Source of the DNA: Rothia sp. (in: high G+C Gram-positive bacteria)
GTDB taxonomy: Bacteria; Actinomycetota; Actinomycetes; Actinomycetales; Micrococcaceae
Assembly (NCBI GenBank): GCA_030524105.1
Contig: JAUNHE010000005.1
Coordinates: 124,001-188,000 of the forward strand
Length of the DNA stretch: 64,000 nt
Direction of reading: 5' to 3'
The position numbers and the translations under genes were made by a program. The notes beneath the pieces were generated by a model. It was not told where the DNA came from. It did not search any database and saw only the letters and a program-made list of their open reading frames with translations. Below, one piece after another: positions 45,749 through 56,273 of the stretch (the first letter of the stretch is position 1; the number at the start of each line of letters is the position of its first letter).

Positions 45749-47461
45749 TTGGCAGTAATTGATGCAGAGCTACGGATGCCTAAAAAGCTCAAAAAGGATA
45801 CCCTGCGTGTAGTACCCCTGGGTGGTTTGGGCGAAGTAGGCAGAAACATGACCGTCTACGAGATCAACGGTAAACTCTTAGTCCTAGACTGCGGCGTCCT
45901 CTTTCCCGAAGAGTCGCAACCCGGGGTGGACCTGATCTTGCCAGACCTTAACTACATTAAAGATCGGCTGGCTGACGTTGTAGCTGTGGTGCTTACACAC
46001 GGGCACGAGGACCACATTGGAGCTGTTCCCTACCTGCTTAAACGCCGGCCAGATATTCCTCTCATTGGCTCAGAGCTAACCTTAGCACTGGTAGAGGCTA
46101 AACTAGCCGAGCACCGGATCAAACCCTACACACTAACAGTTAAAGAAGGCCAGGTGGAGCGCTTTGGGCCCTTTGAATGTGAATTTGTTGCCGTTAACCA
46201 CTCCATCCCAGATGCGCTAGCAGTTTTTATTCGCACCGTGGCAGGCAAGGTACTGCACACCGGCGATTTTAAAATGGATCAGCTGCCCCTGGACGGGCGA
46301 CTAACCGACCTGCGCCACTTTGCCCGACTAGGAGAAGAAGGCGTCGATCTTTTCCTGCCCGACTCCACCAACGCAGAAGTCCCCGGCTTTACCCCCACCG
46401 AAAAGAATATTGGCAAAGTTCTTTCAGAAGTATTTCGAGACTCTAGCCAACGCATTATCGTAGCTTCCTTCTCTTCCCACGTTCACCGGGTACAGCAGGT
46501 TCTTGATGCAGCTGCAGAACGTGGCCGCAAAGTAGTGCTCGTAGGCCGCTCTATGGTGCGCAATATGACCATCGCAGAAAAGCTGGGTTACCTCAAAGTG
46601 CCAGAGGATACGCTAGTAGACCTCAAAAAAATTGACCAGTACAGGCCAGAAGAAATCGTCATGATGTGCACCGGCTCCCAAGGAGAGCCCATGGCTGCCC
46701 TCTCTCGTATGGCTAATGGCGACCACAAGATTCAAGTAGAAGAAGGCGACACCATCGTCCTTGCTTCATCCCTGATCCCGGGTAACGAGACATCGGTCTT
46801 TAGAGTTATTAACGCCCTCCTTAAACTGGGAGCCAAGGTAATTCATAAAGGCAATGCCAGGGTACACGTCTCCGGACACGCCGCTGCCGGTGAGCTGCTC
46901 TACTGCTACAACATCCTCAAACCCAAGAACGTTCTACCCGTGCACGGAGAAGTTCGCCACCTTATTGCCAACGGTAACCTAGCCATAGAAACCGGAGTTG
47001 ACCCCGAACGGGTACTCCTGTGCGAGGGAGGAAGCGTGGTAGATTTAGCCGACGGTCTTGCAGAGATTGTTGGCCAGGTGCGCTGCGACTACGTTTACGT
47101 TGACGGTCGTTCTGTGGGGGAAATCACAGAAGAAGATCTTAAGGACCGCAGAGTCCTGGGTGAAGAGGGCTTTGTCTCCATCGTTGCTGTGGTTGACAGA
47201 GCCAGTAAGAGGGTAGTCTCAGGGCCCGATATCCATGCCCGAGGAGTAGCCGAGGACGAGACCGTATTTGAGGACATCATTCCTAAAATCACCTCAGCCC
47301 TTGAAGACGCCTTACACCTGGCACCCGAAAAAATTCATACAACCCACCAGCTCCAGCAGATTATTCGGCGCACTATTGGCTCCTGGGTGGCGCGCCGCCT
47401 GCGGCGTAAACCCATGATTATTCCCGTGGTGGTAGATAACCCCACTGAAAACAGGGCCTAA
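45749..47461 (+). CDS. rnj: ribonuclease J
   Basis: RNase J is a metallo-beta-lactamase-fold ribonuclease of mRNA decay and rRNA maturation with endo- and 5'-exonuclease activity. The 570-residue protein has the metal motif HGHEDHIG (His84, His86, Asp88, His89), the later HTGDFK and the beta-CASP segment with SGHAAAGE. The start is taken as TTG 45749 with GAAAGG 10 nt upstream; an ATG at 45776 is the alternative. The order dapA-rnj-ftsK is the standard actinobacterial one. Confidence 0.95.
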   Translation: MAVIDAELRMPKKLKKDTLRVVPLGGLGEVGRNMTVYEINGKLLVLDCGVLFPEESQPGVDLILPDLNYIKDRLADVVAVVLTHGHEDHIGAVPYLLKRRPDIPLIGSELTLALVEAKLAEHRIKPYTLTVKEGQVERFGPFECEFVAVNHSIPDALAVFIRTVAGKVLHTGDFKMDQLPLDGRLTDLRHFARLGEEGVDLFLPDSTNAEVPGFTPTEKNIGKVLSEVFRDSSQRIIVASFSSHVHRVQQVLDAAAERGRKVVLVGRSMVRNMTIAEKLGYLKVPEDTLVDLKKIDQYRPEEIVMMCTGSQGEPMAALSRMANGDHKIQVEEGDTIVLASSLIPGNETSVFRVINALLKLGAKVIHKGNARVHVSGHAAAGELLYCYNILKPKNVLPVHGEVRHLIANGNLAIETGVDPERVLLCEGGSVVDLADGLAEIVGQVRCDYVYVDGRSVGEITEEDLKDRRVLGEEGFVSIVAVVDRASKRVVSGPDIHARGVAEDETVFEDIIPKITSALEDALHLAPEKIHTTHQLQQIIRRTIGSWVARRLRRKPMIIPVVVDNPTENRA

Positions 47462-47573
47462 TCAGGTAGCCTAAACATGGGCCTTACCCTAAGAGATGAA
47501 GGACAAAATAAAGGAGCATAGACTTCTTTAGAAGAGCTAGAAATTGGTCAAGGACTGAACTAGATACAAAAAC

Positions 47574-50459
47574 ATGGCAGCAAAATCCTACTCGCAGCGT
47601 TCTGGAACAGCAAAGTCCAGGGCCAAAAAGACAAGCAGCAGCGGAACCGCCAAACGAAGCGGTACCGCTAGGAGCGCCCAAAAAAACCAGTCTGCCCAGG
47701 CAGGAAATTGGTTTACCCGTACTATTATCGGGGCCTGGGTAGGGCTAGGGCACGGTATCGGTGCCGCCATCCGGCGTATGGGGGCACTACGGACAGACCT
47801 GGAACCTCAGGACAGGCGGGACGGCGGTGCTCTCCTGGTCCTGGTCATCGGCTTTATCACTGCCGGGGTAGAGTGGTGGGCCTGGCGGTCCATGACGACG
47901 CTACCCTGGTTGGATTGGCTGATCAACACCTGGCACGTTGCCATTGCAGGAACCTTTGGCCAAGGGGCTCTTCTCATCCCTATCTTTTGCCTCATCTTTT
48001 CTTTTAGAATTTTTCGCCACCCTTTAGAAGTAGCAGCCAATAACCGTATCGCCCTTGGCATGCTGCTTATGGTCATTTCAATCAGCCTGCTAGACGCAAA
48101 AATAAGCGGCTACCCGGGCTTCTCTCAAGGCTTCCAAGCCCTCTGGTCTGGAGGCGGCATGATCGGCTACCTGCTGGGAACCCCGGCATCACGCCTCTTG
48201 GGATCCATCAGTATTTTGGAATGGCTCCTGATCATCCTCATCTTTATCAGCGGTTTGCTGGTGGCAACTAAAACCCCCATCCGCCACATCTGGCCCAAAA
48301 CTCTGGCTCTCTTCCACACCATCCTGGGAGACAAACCTAGCCAGGAAGCCAGCACAGAAATATTTGCCCCAAACCAGCATGACCGCAGCTATCTGGACGA
48401 GGAAGGCCAGCAGCCCCCATCATCCAAAGGATTTTGGGCCTGGCTAGGCTTTGGCCCTCGAGCAAAGAAGGACAAGCGCCTAGACCGCTATGAGGCAGAT
48501 CAAGCCTTTGAAACGGCCCTTCTTTCCCCAGAAGAAGCCTACGATGCCGGCCCCCAACCAGCAGGAAAACAAAAAACTCCGGGCAGCAAAAAATCCAGGG
48601 CAGCACAAGCAGACCCCGACAGCGGCCAGGGCCAGCTCTTTGATCAAGATCAGTGGGAGCAGAACCAAAACTCCCAAGCCCCAGGACAAAGGTTGCAGCA
48701 GGTCAAACAGGCTGCAAAAACCAGCCCTCCTAGGGCCGGCCTAGCCCCCGAGACTGGCACAAAGCAGCCTATCCAAAACAACACGATTACCGCTGCCACC
48801 AACGAACCCAGACCTGCCCAAGTAGTTCAATCTTCCGCAGGTAGCTATGAGCTACCCCAAGAATCAATCCTGGTAGCCGGACCACCGGCCAAAGAATCCT
48901 CTGAAGTCAACGAAGAAGTTGTTGACGCCCTCACCAGCGTCCTACAGCAGTTTAAGGTAGACGCCCGAGTAACCGGTTTTTCCCGGGGACCCACCGTCAC
49001 CCGCTACGAAATTGAGCTGGGCTCAGGAACCAAAGTAGAGCGGGTTACTGCCCTCTCAAAAAATATTTCCTACGCCGTAGCCTCAGCAGACGTTAGGATC
49101 CTCTCGCCCATTCCCGGCAAATCTGCCATAGGAATCGAAATTCCCAATACGGACAGGGAGACCGTTGCCCTAGGGGATGTGCTGCGCTCGCCGCAGGCCC
49201 ACCAGAACACCCACCCCATGGTCATGGGCGTGGGCAAGGACGTTGAAGGTGGCTTTGTCCTGGCTAATCTGGCAAAAATGCCGCATATGCTGGTAGCAGG
49301 TGCAACCGGCGCCGGTAAATCCTCTTTTGTTAACTCCATGATCACCTCCATCCTGATGCGCTCGACCCCTGATCAGGTACGTCTGATTATGGTTGACCCC
49401 AAGCGCGTGGAACTGACAGCCTATGAGGGCATCCCTCACCTCATTACCCCCATCATCACTAACCCCAAAAAAGCGGCTGAAGCTTTGCAGTGGGTAGTGC
49501 GGGAAATGGATGCCCGCTACGATGATCTAGCCCACTACGGCTACAAGCACATTGATGACTTTAATAAGGCGGTTCAGGCCGGCAAGATTGAGCCAGACCC
49601 CGGGTCAAAACGTAAGGTCAAGGCCTACCCCTACCTGCTGGTGATTGTGGATGAGCTGGCAGATTTGATGATGGTTGCTCCTCGAGATGTTGAGGAGTCT
49701 ATTGTAAGGATTACCCAGCTGGCCCGGGCTGCAGGTATTCACCTGGTGCTTGCTACCCAACGGCCTTCGGTTGATGTGGTTACCGGCCTCATTAAAGCCA
49801 ACGTTCCATCCCGCATGGCTTTTGCCACCTCGTCAGTAACGGATTCTCGAGTGGTGCTGGACCAGCCCGGGGCTGAAAAACTTATTGGCCAAGGTGATGC
49901 ACTCTTCCTGCCCATGGGAGCCTCCAAGCCCATGCGTGTGCAGGGAGCCTGGGTAGGCGAATCAGAAATCCATGAGATTGTAGAACACGTCAAGACACAG
50001 ATGCCGGTCCACTACCAGGACGATGTCTTCCAGGCTGCGGAGAAAAAAACAATTGATGAGGATATTGGCGACGATCTGGACGACCTATTACGGGCTGCTG
50101 AACTTGTGATTACCACTCAGTTTGGGTCTACTTCCATGTTGCAGCGTAAACTGAGGGTAGGTTTTGCCCGAGCCGGACGCCTTATGGATCTGATGGAATC
50201 GCGGGAAATCGTTGGGCCCTCTGAGGGTTCCAAAGCCAGGGACGTTTTAGTCCAGCCAGACGACTTAGAACTGGTTTTAGCCCGGCTTAAGGGGCAGGAG
50301 CCGCCGCAAGCAGCTAGTCCAGCCCCTGAGCAAGATGACTGGCAGGAGGCCTCAGGCTCCTACGGTTTAGCCCAGACTGAAGACGAAAGCAGTCAAAACT
50401 ACTATGCCGGCACAGATCGGGCTGATTCTGAGGATGCCTGGAATCTAACGGGACGTTAG
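47574..50459 (+). CDS. ftsK: DNA translocase FtsK
   Basis: FtsK pumps DNA through the closing septum and helps resolve chromosome dimers. The 961-residue protein has a basic N-terminus, four transmembrane helices (about 75-230), a Pro/Gln-rich linker (260-440), and an alpha/beta motor with Walker A GATGAGKSS (from about 576) and Walker B LLVIVDELADLMM. The C-terminal gamma winged helix ends near 900 (SMLQRKLRVGFARAGRLMD) and binds the orienting sequence. An acidic tail follows. Confidence 0.96.
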   Translation: MAAKSYSQRSGTAKSRAKKTSSSGTAKRSGTARSAQKNQSAQAGNWFTRTIIGAWVGLGHGIGAAIRRMGALRTDLEPQDRRDGGALLVLVIGFITAGVEWWAWRSMTTLPWLDWLINTWHVAIAGTFGQGALLIPIFCLIFSFRIFRHPLEVAANNRIALGMLLMVISISLLDAKISGYPGFSQGFQALWSGGGMIGYLLGTPASRLLGSISILEWLLIILIFISGLLVATKTPIRHIWPKTLALFHTILGDKPSQEASTEIFAPNQHDRSYLDEEGQQPPSSKGFWAWLGFGPRAKKDKRLDRYEADQAFETALLSPEEAYDAGPQPAGKQKTPGSKKSRAAQADPDSGQGQLFDQDQWEQNQNSQAPGQRLQQVKQAAKTSPPRAGLAPETGTKQPIQNNTITAATNEPRPAQVVQSSAGSYELPQESILVAGPPAKESSEVNEEVVDALTSVLQQFKVDARVTGFSRGPTVTRYEIELGSGTKVERVTALSKNISYAVASADVRILSPIPGKSAIGIEIPNTDRETVALGDVLRSPQAHQNTHPMVMGVGKDVEGGFVLANLAKMPHMLVAGATGAGKSSFVNSMITSILMRSTPDQVRLIMVDPKRVELTAYEGIPHLITPIITNPKKAAEALQWVVREMDARYDDLAHYGYKHIDDFNKAVQAGKIEPDPGSKRKVKAYPYLLVIVDELADLMMVAPRDVEESIVRITQLARAAGIHLVLATQRPSVDVVTGLIKANVPSRMAFATSSVTDSRVVLDQPGAEKLIGQGDALFLPMGASKPMRVQGAWVGESEIHEIVEHVKTQMPVHYQDDVFQAAEKKTIDEDIGDDLDDLLRAAELVITTQFGSTSMLQRKLRVGFARAGRLMDLMESREIVGPSEGSKARDVLVQPDDLELVLARLKGQEPPQAASPAPEQDDWQEASGSYGLAQTEDESSQNYYAGTDRADSEDAWNLTGR

Positions 50460-50495
50460 TTGCCAGCTGGTCCGGGTCAAAGAAGAGAGGATAAA

Positions 50496-51089
50496 GTGAG
50501 TCAAGCAGCTGTATCAAACTGGAATCTGCCCAATGTGCTGACCAGCATCCGTGTGGTCATGGTGCCCTTTTTTGTGTGGTTGATGCTGCTGGGCGGTAGC
50601 TTTGGGTCAGCCTCCCTCACCGCACGCTGGGCAGCCTTGGCCCTGTTTATCCTGGCTATGCTCACGGACTGGCTGGACGGCTCTATTGCCCGTTCTCGGA
50701 ATCTGATCACTAGTTTTGGCAAAATTGCTGACCCCATTGCGGATAAACTGCTGACCGGTGCAGCTTTTGTACTGCTTTCTTTGCTGGGTGAGTTGTGGTG
50801 GTGGGTTACCCTGGTGATCCTCGTGCGCGAGTGGGGCATCACTCTCCTGCGCTTTTTTGTGATTAAATACGGCGTGATGGCTGCTGGCAAAGGGGGAAAG
50901 ATCAAGACTGTTTTGCAGACCCTTGCCCTGGTGCTTTTACTAGCTCCACTTGGCCAGCTGGGTTTCTGGGCCCTCATACCCGGCTATAGCCTGATGGCTG
51001 CGGTCCTGGTTATCACCGTGGTCACCGGTTTTGATTACTTGTATAAGGCAGCGGAACTTAGACGTAAATATCGCGCAAAAAATTCGTAA
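50496..51089 (+). CDS. pgsA: CDP-diacylglycerol-glycerol-3-phosphate 3-phosphatidyltransferase
   Basis: PgsA makes phosphatidylglycerol phosphate in the membrane. The 197-residue protein has the CDP-alcohol phosphotransferase motif DWLDGSIARSR...FGKIADPIADK with its conserved aspartates and several helices. The start is GTG 50496, preceded by GAAGAGAGG; a TTG at 50460, right after ftsK, adds 12 unconserved residues. Followed by cinA. Confidence 0.92.
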   Translation: MSQAAVSNWNLPNVLTSIRVVMVPFFVWLMLLGGSFGSASLTARWAALALFILAMLTDWLDGSIARSRNLITSFGKIADPIADKLLTGAAFVLLSLLGELWWWVTLVILVREWGITLLRFFVIKYGVMAAGKGGKIKTVLQTLALVLLLAPLGQLGFWALIPGYSLMAAVLVITVVTGFDYLYKAAELRRKYRAKNS

Positions 51090-51194
51090 CACCCTTTACG
51101 GGGCCCACCTCTCTATCCAAGAATGGGTAAGGTAGGTTGGTCGAAATCCGGCGAGCAAAGTATATACTAAGTCGGATATTTTTTGAAGGGGATG

Positions 51195-51722
51195 ATGGCC
51201 GCAGTGACTAGTACTGAGACCAGTCCGATTGTTGTTCTTGAGCAGGATCCCATTCTTGCTGCTGCACCCTTGCTGGCTTTAGCCGTCCGTCAGGGGGTAA
51301 CCCTGGCTACGGCAGAATCCTTAACAGCCGGTATGCTGGGCCAAACTATCGGTTCTATTGCCGGTGCTTCCCAGGCCTATCTGGGAGGGGTGATTTCTTA
51401 TGCTAATTCAGTCAAGGAATCTGTCTTAGGCGTTTCGGGGCAGCTGCTAGCCCAAGAAGGCTCGGTTGCCGCTGAGGTTGCTATTCAAATGGCCAGCCGT
51501 GTAGTGCAGCTTTGTGGTGCAGATTATGGTATTTCAACAACGGGAGTAGCCGGACCGCAGGACCATGAGGGTAAACCAGTAGGCAGAGTCTATATTGGTC
51601 TTTGTGGCCCCCACGGTGCCCGGGCTATTGAGAAAAATTACAGGGGAGACAGGCAAGAAATTCGGGAACAGACAACCTTTGATGCCTTGCAGATTCTCCT
51701 GCGGGAAATAGCCGACGCCTAA
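51195..51722 (+). CDS. cinA: CinA C-terminal domain protein (NMN amidohydrolase-like)
   Basis: This is the stand-alone C-terminal (PncC) domain of the competence/damage-inducible protein CinA, found before recA in many Gram-positives. It probably deamidates nicotinamide mononucleotide in NAD recycling. It has TAESLTAGMLGQTIGSIAGAS near the N-terminus and STTGVAGPQDHEGKPVG later. About 175 residues. Start uncertain: ATG 51195, ATG 51192, GTG 51204 and TTG 51183 all lie close to AAGGGG. The N-terminal MoCF domain of full CinA is absent, as usual in actinobacteria. Confidence 0.9.
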   Translation: MAAVTSTETSPIVVLEQDPILAAAPLLALAVRQGVTLATAESLTAGMLGQTIGSIAGASQAYLGGVISYANSVKESVLGVSGQLLAQEGSVAAEVAIQMASRVVQLCGADYGISTTGVAGPQDHEGKPVGRVYIGLCGPHGARAIEKNYRGDRQEIREQTTFDALQILLREIADA

Positions 51723-51987
51723 GCTATGATATTACCTAACTACCTTACTCATTGTTTTCCTAGGAAAGCCTCAGCAAGAATTTTGGCTTTTAGGGAATGA
51801 ATCCACAGGTTGATGCTGTTATATAGAGTGCAAGCCTTGAGTCAAGCAGTATCAAGTAGGGTTGTTAACCCCGTGATTCTGCGGAACAAGCTACAAAATT
51901 GCTTGCAATGTCAAAACAGGTTAGGCTAAACGAAACCGTTCTGGAAAACTTTCAGAGCGTACAAATATCAGGAGATAGGTTATAAAA

Positions 51988-52440
51988 ATGACCAAGCAAC
52001 CCGTATCCGTGAACGGTGTCGTCCGTTGGAAGGATGTGGGTCAGTCCCCAAATACTGCACCCGCACCCCGTGAACCCAAGGAGATTCTTCTCCGCCACGC
52101 TATTGGTGAGGTGCTTCGTGATGTACGGCAGCGTCAGGGCCGTACCTTGCGTGAGGTATCCCATAGCGCCCGAGTCTCGCTGGGCTATCTCAGTGAAGTT
52201 GAACGTGGCCAGAAGGAAGCTTCTTCTGAGCTGCTGGCCTCTATTTGCCAGGCACTAGATATTACCCTTTCGCAGATGCTGCGTGAGGTGTCGGACCGGA
52301 TGGCTGTTGAAGAAAGCTTTGCCGTACCCGACACGATTCCTACTGAATTTTCTGAGCAGTTTAAGCGTGAATACGGTATTGCTGCTACATCCTCACGGGA
52401 TATTCCTGGCGCTGAGCGCCCCTTTGCTCCAGTGCGTTAG
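51988..52440 (+). CDS. clgR: ClgR-like helix-turn-helix regulator
   Basis: This 150-residue XRE-family regulator lies between cinA and recA, the place of ClgR, the actinobacterial activator of clp protease genes and other stress genes. The HTH is at about 50-105 ([19 protein letters not shown]). ClgR is unstable in relatives and recognised by its own Clp protease through its C-terminus; the tail here, FAPVR, differs from the usual Ala-Ala end. The 265-bp region upstream should hold its promoter; AGGAGATAGG precedes the ATG. The name rests on synteny. Confidence 0.82.
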   Translation: MTKQPVSVNGVVRWKDVGQSPNTAPAPREPKEILLRHAIGEVLRDVRQRQGRTLREVSHSARVSLGYLSEVERGQKEASSELLASICQALDITLSQMLREVSDRMAVEESFAVPDTIPTEFSEQFKREYGIAATSSRDIPGAERPFAPVR

Positions 52441-52481
52441 CGGTGAGGTAAACGGTCCGTGAGGGCTTTTGTTTGTCTTTG

Positions 52482-52522
52482 AAAGGCTGCCCATTTACTC
52501 TTGTCGGTGGGCAGCCTTTTGA
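52482..52522 (+). terminator. intrinsic terminator after clgR
   Basis: The arms 52482-52493 and 52508-52519 pair over 12 bp (AAAGGCTGCCCA / TGGGCAGCCTTT) with a 14-nt loop and a short T-run. The symmetry allows action in both directions, but no convergent gene is present. Confidence 0.8.
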
Positions 52523-52546
52523 TGTTCCAATGAGAGGTGTGTTGCT

Positions 52547-52768
52547 GTGACTCTGAGTGAATTTTGGTTCTTGATGGAGCAAGAGTTTGGTGCAAGCTAT
52601 TCTCGGATACTGGCTAAAGATTTGGTGCTGGGTGTTTTTGGAGATCGTACTGCCTGTGAAGCCCTAGAAGCGGGGGAGGACGTCCGGCAGGTCTGGCTGG
52701 CTATTTGTGACGTGCAGCAGCTGCCCCCAGAGCGGCGTTTGGGGCCCGATAGGCCCATTAAGCCCTAG
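52547..52768 (+). CDS. DUF3046 family protein
   Basis: A 73-residue actinobacterial protein of unknown function that nearly always precedes recA. It begins LSEFWFLMEQEFGASYSRILAKD-like and ends VPPERRLG-like (LPPERRLGPDRPIKP), as in the family. It starts with GTG, with GAGAGG upstream. Confidence 0.88.
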   Translation: MTLSEFWFLMEQEFGASYSRILAKDLVLGVFGDRTACEALEAGEDVRQVWLAICDVQQLPPERRLGPDRPIKP

Positions 52769-52831
52769 CCTGCGGACCGTCGAGCTGTTCTAATAATTTT
52801 CTAACACTCCGGGGTAGAGTAGAAAATATAT

Positions 52832-52928
52832 TCGAAAAACGGTAAGCTCTGTACACAGAAAGAAAATTTCAAGTTTTTTGAGCCGGTTTATCCACAGATT
52901 CCTCCTAAGGGCTCAAATTTTTGTTCAG
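52832..52928. promoter_or_regulatory. recA upstream region: DnaA-box and degenerate SOS-box-like sites
   Basis: The 229-bp gap holds a perfect TTATCCACA (52888-52896), the DnaA-box consensus. Two sites fit the actinobacterial SOS consensus TCGAAC-N4-GTTCGA only at 8 of 12 positions: 52832-52847 and 52913-52928. RecA is expected to be LexA-controlled, so one of them may be functional. The matches are too weak to be sure. Confidence 0.35.
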
Positions 52929-52997
52929 ACCCTCTAGGCTGGTGGATGTGATGTACAGTTCACCTTTGATGCGGGTTAAAAGTGAGGTAGAAATTTA

Positions 52998-54098
52998 ATG
53001 GCAGCAAAAGCTCGTACTAGTCAGCAGGTTGGCCGTGTCTCGGACGAAGGCCGGCAGAAGGCTCTTGACTCGGTTCTTGCCCAGATCGATAAAAACTACG
53101 GCAAGGGTGCAGTCATGCGCTTAGGAGATAAGGAAGCGGTTAAGGTAGACACCATTTCAACCGGTGCCCTGTCTCTGGATGCTGCTCTGGGAATTGGTGG
53201 TCTACCGCGCGGACGAGTTATTGAGATTTACGGGCCCGAATCTTCCGGTAAGACAACGGTGGCCCTTCACGCAGTTGCCGACGTCCAACGCGGCGGCGGT
53301 ATTGCTGCCTTTATTGATGCTGAGCATGCCTTAGATCCTGTCTATGCTGCCAAACTGGGTGTAGATACGGATGCCCTCCTGGTCTCACAGCCAGATACCG
53401 GTGAGCAGGCCTTAGAGATTATGGATATGCTCGTTGGCTCTGGCTCCGTTGATATTGTGGTGGTGGACTCCGTTGCCGCCCTGGTTCCCCGGGCCGAGAT
53501 TGAAGGTGAAATGGGGGACTCCCATGTTGGCCTTCAGGCTAGGCTCATGTCCCAGGCCTTGCGTAAAATTACCGGGCGACTGGCCCAAACCGGTACTACA
53601 GCTATCTTTATTAACCAGCTGCGGGAAAAAATTGGTGTTTTCTTTGGTTCACCAGAGACCACAACCGGTGGTAAGGCGCTTAAGTTTTACGCATCGGTCC
53701 GCATCGACATTCGCCGCATTGAAACCCTTAAAGACGGGGCTAACCCGATCGGCAACCGCACCCGGGCCAAGGTAGTTAAAAATAAAATGGCCCCGCCCTT
53801 TAAACAGGCAGAGTTTGACATCCTCTACGGCGAAGGCATCTCTATTGAGGGTGGCATTATTGATATGGGTGTTGAAAACGGTATTGTCAAGAAATCTGGC
53901 GCCTGGTTTACCTATGAGGGGGATCAGCTGGGGCAAGGAAAAGAAAATGTGCGCCGTTTCCTCAAAGATAATCCCGAGCTTGCCCAAGAAATTAAGTACA
54001 AGACCCTGGTCAAACTCGGCATTGTTGAAGATGAGGCTGGGCAAGAGCAGACTCCAGCCAGCCCTGATCCCCTGGACGCCGTCAGCGATACCTACTAA
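52998..54098 (+). CDS. recA: recombinase RecA
   Basis: RecA forms filaments on single-stranded DNA, catalyses strand exchange and triggers LexA self-cleavage. The 366-residue protein has Walker A GPESSGKT (79-86), Walker [13 protein letters not shown], the L1/L2 DNA-binding loops ([40 protein letters not shown] region) and an acidic C-terminus. No intein is present. Upstream signals are described separately. recX follows. Confidence 0.98.
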   Translation: MAAKARTSQQVGRVSDEGRQKALDSVLAQIDKNYGKGAVMRLGDKEAVKVDTISTGALSLDAALGIGGLPRGRVIEIYGPESSGKTTVALHAVADVQRGGGIAAFIDAEHALDPVYAAKLGVDTDALLVSQPDTGEQALEIMDMLVGSGSVDIVVVDSVAALVPRAEIEGEMGDSHVGLQARLMSQALRKITGRLAQTGTTAIFINQLREKIGVFFGSPETTTGGKALKFYASVRIDIRRIETLKDGANPIGNRTRAKVVKNKMAPPFKQAEFDILYGEGISIEGGIIDMGVENGIVKKSGAWFTYEGDQLGQGKENVRRFLKDNPELAQEIKYKTLVKLGIVEDEAGQEQTPASPDPLDAVSDTY

Positions 54099-54101
54099 GA
54101 A

Positions 54102-54119
54102 GCAGGCGGCTAGGCCTGC
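54102..54119 (+). other. short hairpin between recA and recX
   Basis: The arms GCAGGC (54102-54107) and GCCTGC (54114-54119) surround a 6-nt loop, three bases after the recA stop. In other bacteria such a hairpin lets only a fraction of transcripts read on into recX. No U-run follows. Confidence 0.5.
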
Positions 54120-54148
54120 GCCCAAGCAGCCCTAGCAGAAGGAGAAGC

Positions 54149-54670
54149 GTGAGCGGGCAAGCCCAAGAAGCAGATTGGGAACAAACAGAATTTGCGCAGG
54201 CCAAGAGTATTGTGCTCAATCAGCTGGCTGCCTCAGCTAAATCCCGGGCGCAGCTAGAGCAAAAACTGAACCAAAAAGGTTTCTCCCAGGCCCTTATTGC
54301 CGACTTGCTAGATCGTTGTGAAGCAAGAGGTTTGGTTAATGACCAAGAGTTTGCCCAGCTTTACCTGGCCAGTAGGGCTCGTTCTCGTAAGCTGGCCAAT
54401 GCCGCTATCAGCCGGGAGCTTCGGGAAAAGGGGTTAGCTGCTGACATCATAGAGCGAGTGCTCACGGAACGTAGCCCGGAGCAGGAGCAGGCAGATGCGG
54501 CAGAGCTGGTGCGCAAAAAAATTCCAGCGGGAGCAGATTTAAGGAATTTTGAAGAGCGCCAGAAAATTACTCGGCGGCTGCTGGCTATGCTGGGGCGTAA
54601 AGGCTACAGCTCATCCTTAGCCAGGGCTGTTGTGCAGCAGCACATAGAAGCCCAGCTTGATCAGGCCTAG
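54149..54670 (+). CDS. recX: regulatory protein RecX
   Basis: RecX binds RecA filaments and limits their activity. The 173-residue, helical and charged protein has three-helix repeats, with KSRAQLEQKLNQKGFSQALI-like and RGLVNDQEFAQLYLASRAR segments. It starts with GTG after AAGGAGAAGC, 50 bp after recA. Confidence 0.92.
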   Translation: MSGQAQEADWEQTEFAQAKSIVLNQLAASAKSRAQLEQKLNQKGFSQALIADLLDRCEARGLVNDQEFAQLYLASRARSRKLANAAISRELREKGLAADIIERVLTERSPEQEQADAAELVRKKIPAGADLRNFEERQKITRRLLAMLGRKGYSSSLARAVVQQHIEAQLDQA

Positions 54671-54752
54671 CCGGGCATAAAGTGAGTAAAAACCAGTGCT
54701 GCCCAGCCCCGCGCCCTGGAGGCCGGGCAAGGGTTTCTAGTAGTCTTTAACG

Positions 54753-56270
54753 GTGACCTTGAATCTAGCTGAATCCCAGACGGCAGCAAACGCCAGTTCT
54801 GCCCCCACCTATCAGGTAAGAACTTTTGGCTGTCAGATGAATGTACACGACTCAGAACGTATGGCCGGCTTACTTGAAGCTGACGGCTATCTGCCGGCGC
54901 CTGAAGGGCAGACTCCGGACCTCATTGTTTTTAATACCTGTGCCGTCCGGGAAAATGCAGCCAACAAACTGTATGGAAACCTGGGCCAGCTAGCCCCTCT
55001 TAAACGAGCCAGAGAGGGAATGCAAATAGCGGTCGGCGGCTGCCTGGCACAAAAAGACCAGGACCGGATCCTCCAAAAAGCTCCCTGGGTGGACGTTGTC
55101 TTTGGGACCCACAATATTGGTTCCCTGCCCGTCTTACTTAAACGGGCCCGGCATAATCAGCAGGCTCAGGCAGAGTTGCTTGAGTCCTTAGACGTTTTTC
55201 CATCCACCTTGCCTACCAAGAGGGAACAGGTCTACTCGGGGTGGGTTTCCATTTCGGTAGGATGCAATAACACCTGCACTTTCTGTATTGTGCCTAGCCT
55301 GCGAGGTAAAGAGAAAGACCGCCGGCCCGGAGATATTTTGGCGGAAGTAAAGGCCCTGGTAGCAGATGGGGCTATCGAAATTACCCTGCTGGGACAAAAC
55401 GTTAATTCATACGGGGTTGAATTTGGCGATCGGCAGGCCTTCTCCAAACTGCTCAGAGCCTGCGGAGATATTGAGGGCCTAGAGCGGGTTCGTTTTACCT
55501 CACCCCACCCGGCTATGTTTACCGACGATGTTATTGCTGCCATGGCAGAGACCCCCAACGTTATGCCGGTGCTGCATATGCCCCTACAGTCTGGATCAGA
55601 CAAGGTTCTTAAAGATATGCGCCGCTCATACAGGTCCAAAAAGTTTTTAGACATTCTCACAAAAGTGCGGGCCAGAATTCCCCAGGCAGCTATCACAACC
55701 GACATTATTGTTGGTTTTCCCGGTGAAACGGAAGAAGACTTTCAAGAAACCATGCGTGTTGTGCAAGAAGCTAGGTTTTCTTCAGCTTTCACCTTCCAGT
55801 ACTCCGTCCGGGAGGGAACCCCGGCAGCCAGTATGCCTCACCAAGTTCCTAAAGCTGTTGTCCAAGATCGCTATGAGCGCCTTATTGAAGTTCAAGACCG
55901 GATAGCTGGTGAAGAAAACCGGAAACAGCTCGGTAAAACGGTAGAGCTTATGGTGGTTGCCGACTCCGGGCGTAAGGCTCAACAAACCCATCGGCTGGCG
56001 GGCAGAACCCGGGATATGCGTTTGGTTCATTTCTCGGTTCCTGAGCTGGGTCAGGTACCCAGGCCCGGAGACCTGGTTACCCTACCGATTACCGAGGCAG
56101 GTTCTTTCCACTTACTTTCTGATCCAACCCTGGATAAGTATCGGGTCCGCCGCTCCCGGGCAGGGGACGCCTGGGACCGAGCCCAAGCAGACTCCTGCGA
56201 CGTCCAGCCCGCTACAAAGCAGAGCCCCGGTGCACCGGTATCCCTGGGCCTGCCCAGTTTTCCTTCCTAG
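54753..56270 (+). CDS. miaB: tRNA-2-methylthio-N6-dimethylallyladenosine synthase
   Basis: MiaB adds the methylthio group to i6A37 of tRNAs using two [4Fe-4S] clusters and SAM. The 505-residue protein has the N-terminal MTTase domain with three cysteines (Cys27 in FGCQMN, then FNTCAVREN and GGCLAQ), the radical-SAM triad CNNTCTFC and a C-terminal TRAM domain. Its last 50 residues are not conserved. It starts with GTG; the ribosome-binding site is weak. miaA, which provides the substrate modification, follows after 3 bp. Confidence 0.95.
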   Translation: MTLNLAESQTAANASSAPTYQVRTFGCQMNVHDSERMAGLLEADGYLPAPEGQTPDLIVFNTCAVRENAANKLYGNLGQLAPLKRAREGMQIAVGGCLAQKDQDRILQKAPWVDVVFGTHNIGSLPVLLKRARHNQQAQAELLESLDVFPSTLPTKREQVYSGWVSISVGCNNTCTFCIVPSLRGKEKDRRPGDILAEVKALVADGAIEITLLGQNVNSYGVEFGDRQAFSKLLRACGDIEGLERVRFTSPHPAMFTDDVIAAMAETPNVMPVLHMPLQSGSDKVLKDMRRSYRSKKFLDILTKVRARIPQAAITTDIIVGFPGETEEDFQETMRVVQEARFSSAFTFQYSVREGTPAASMPHQVPKAVVQDRYERLIEVQDRIAGEENRKQLGKTVELMVVADSGRKAQQTHRLAGRTRDMRLVHFSVPELGQVPRPGDLVTLPITEAGSFHLLSDPTLDKYRVRRSRAGDAWDRAQADSCDVQPATKQSPGAPVSLGLPSFPS

Positions 56271-56273
56271 ATC

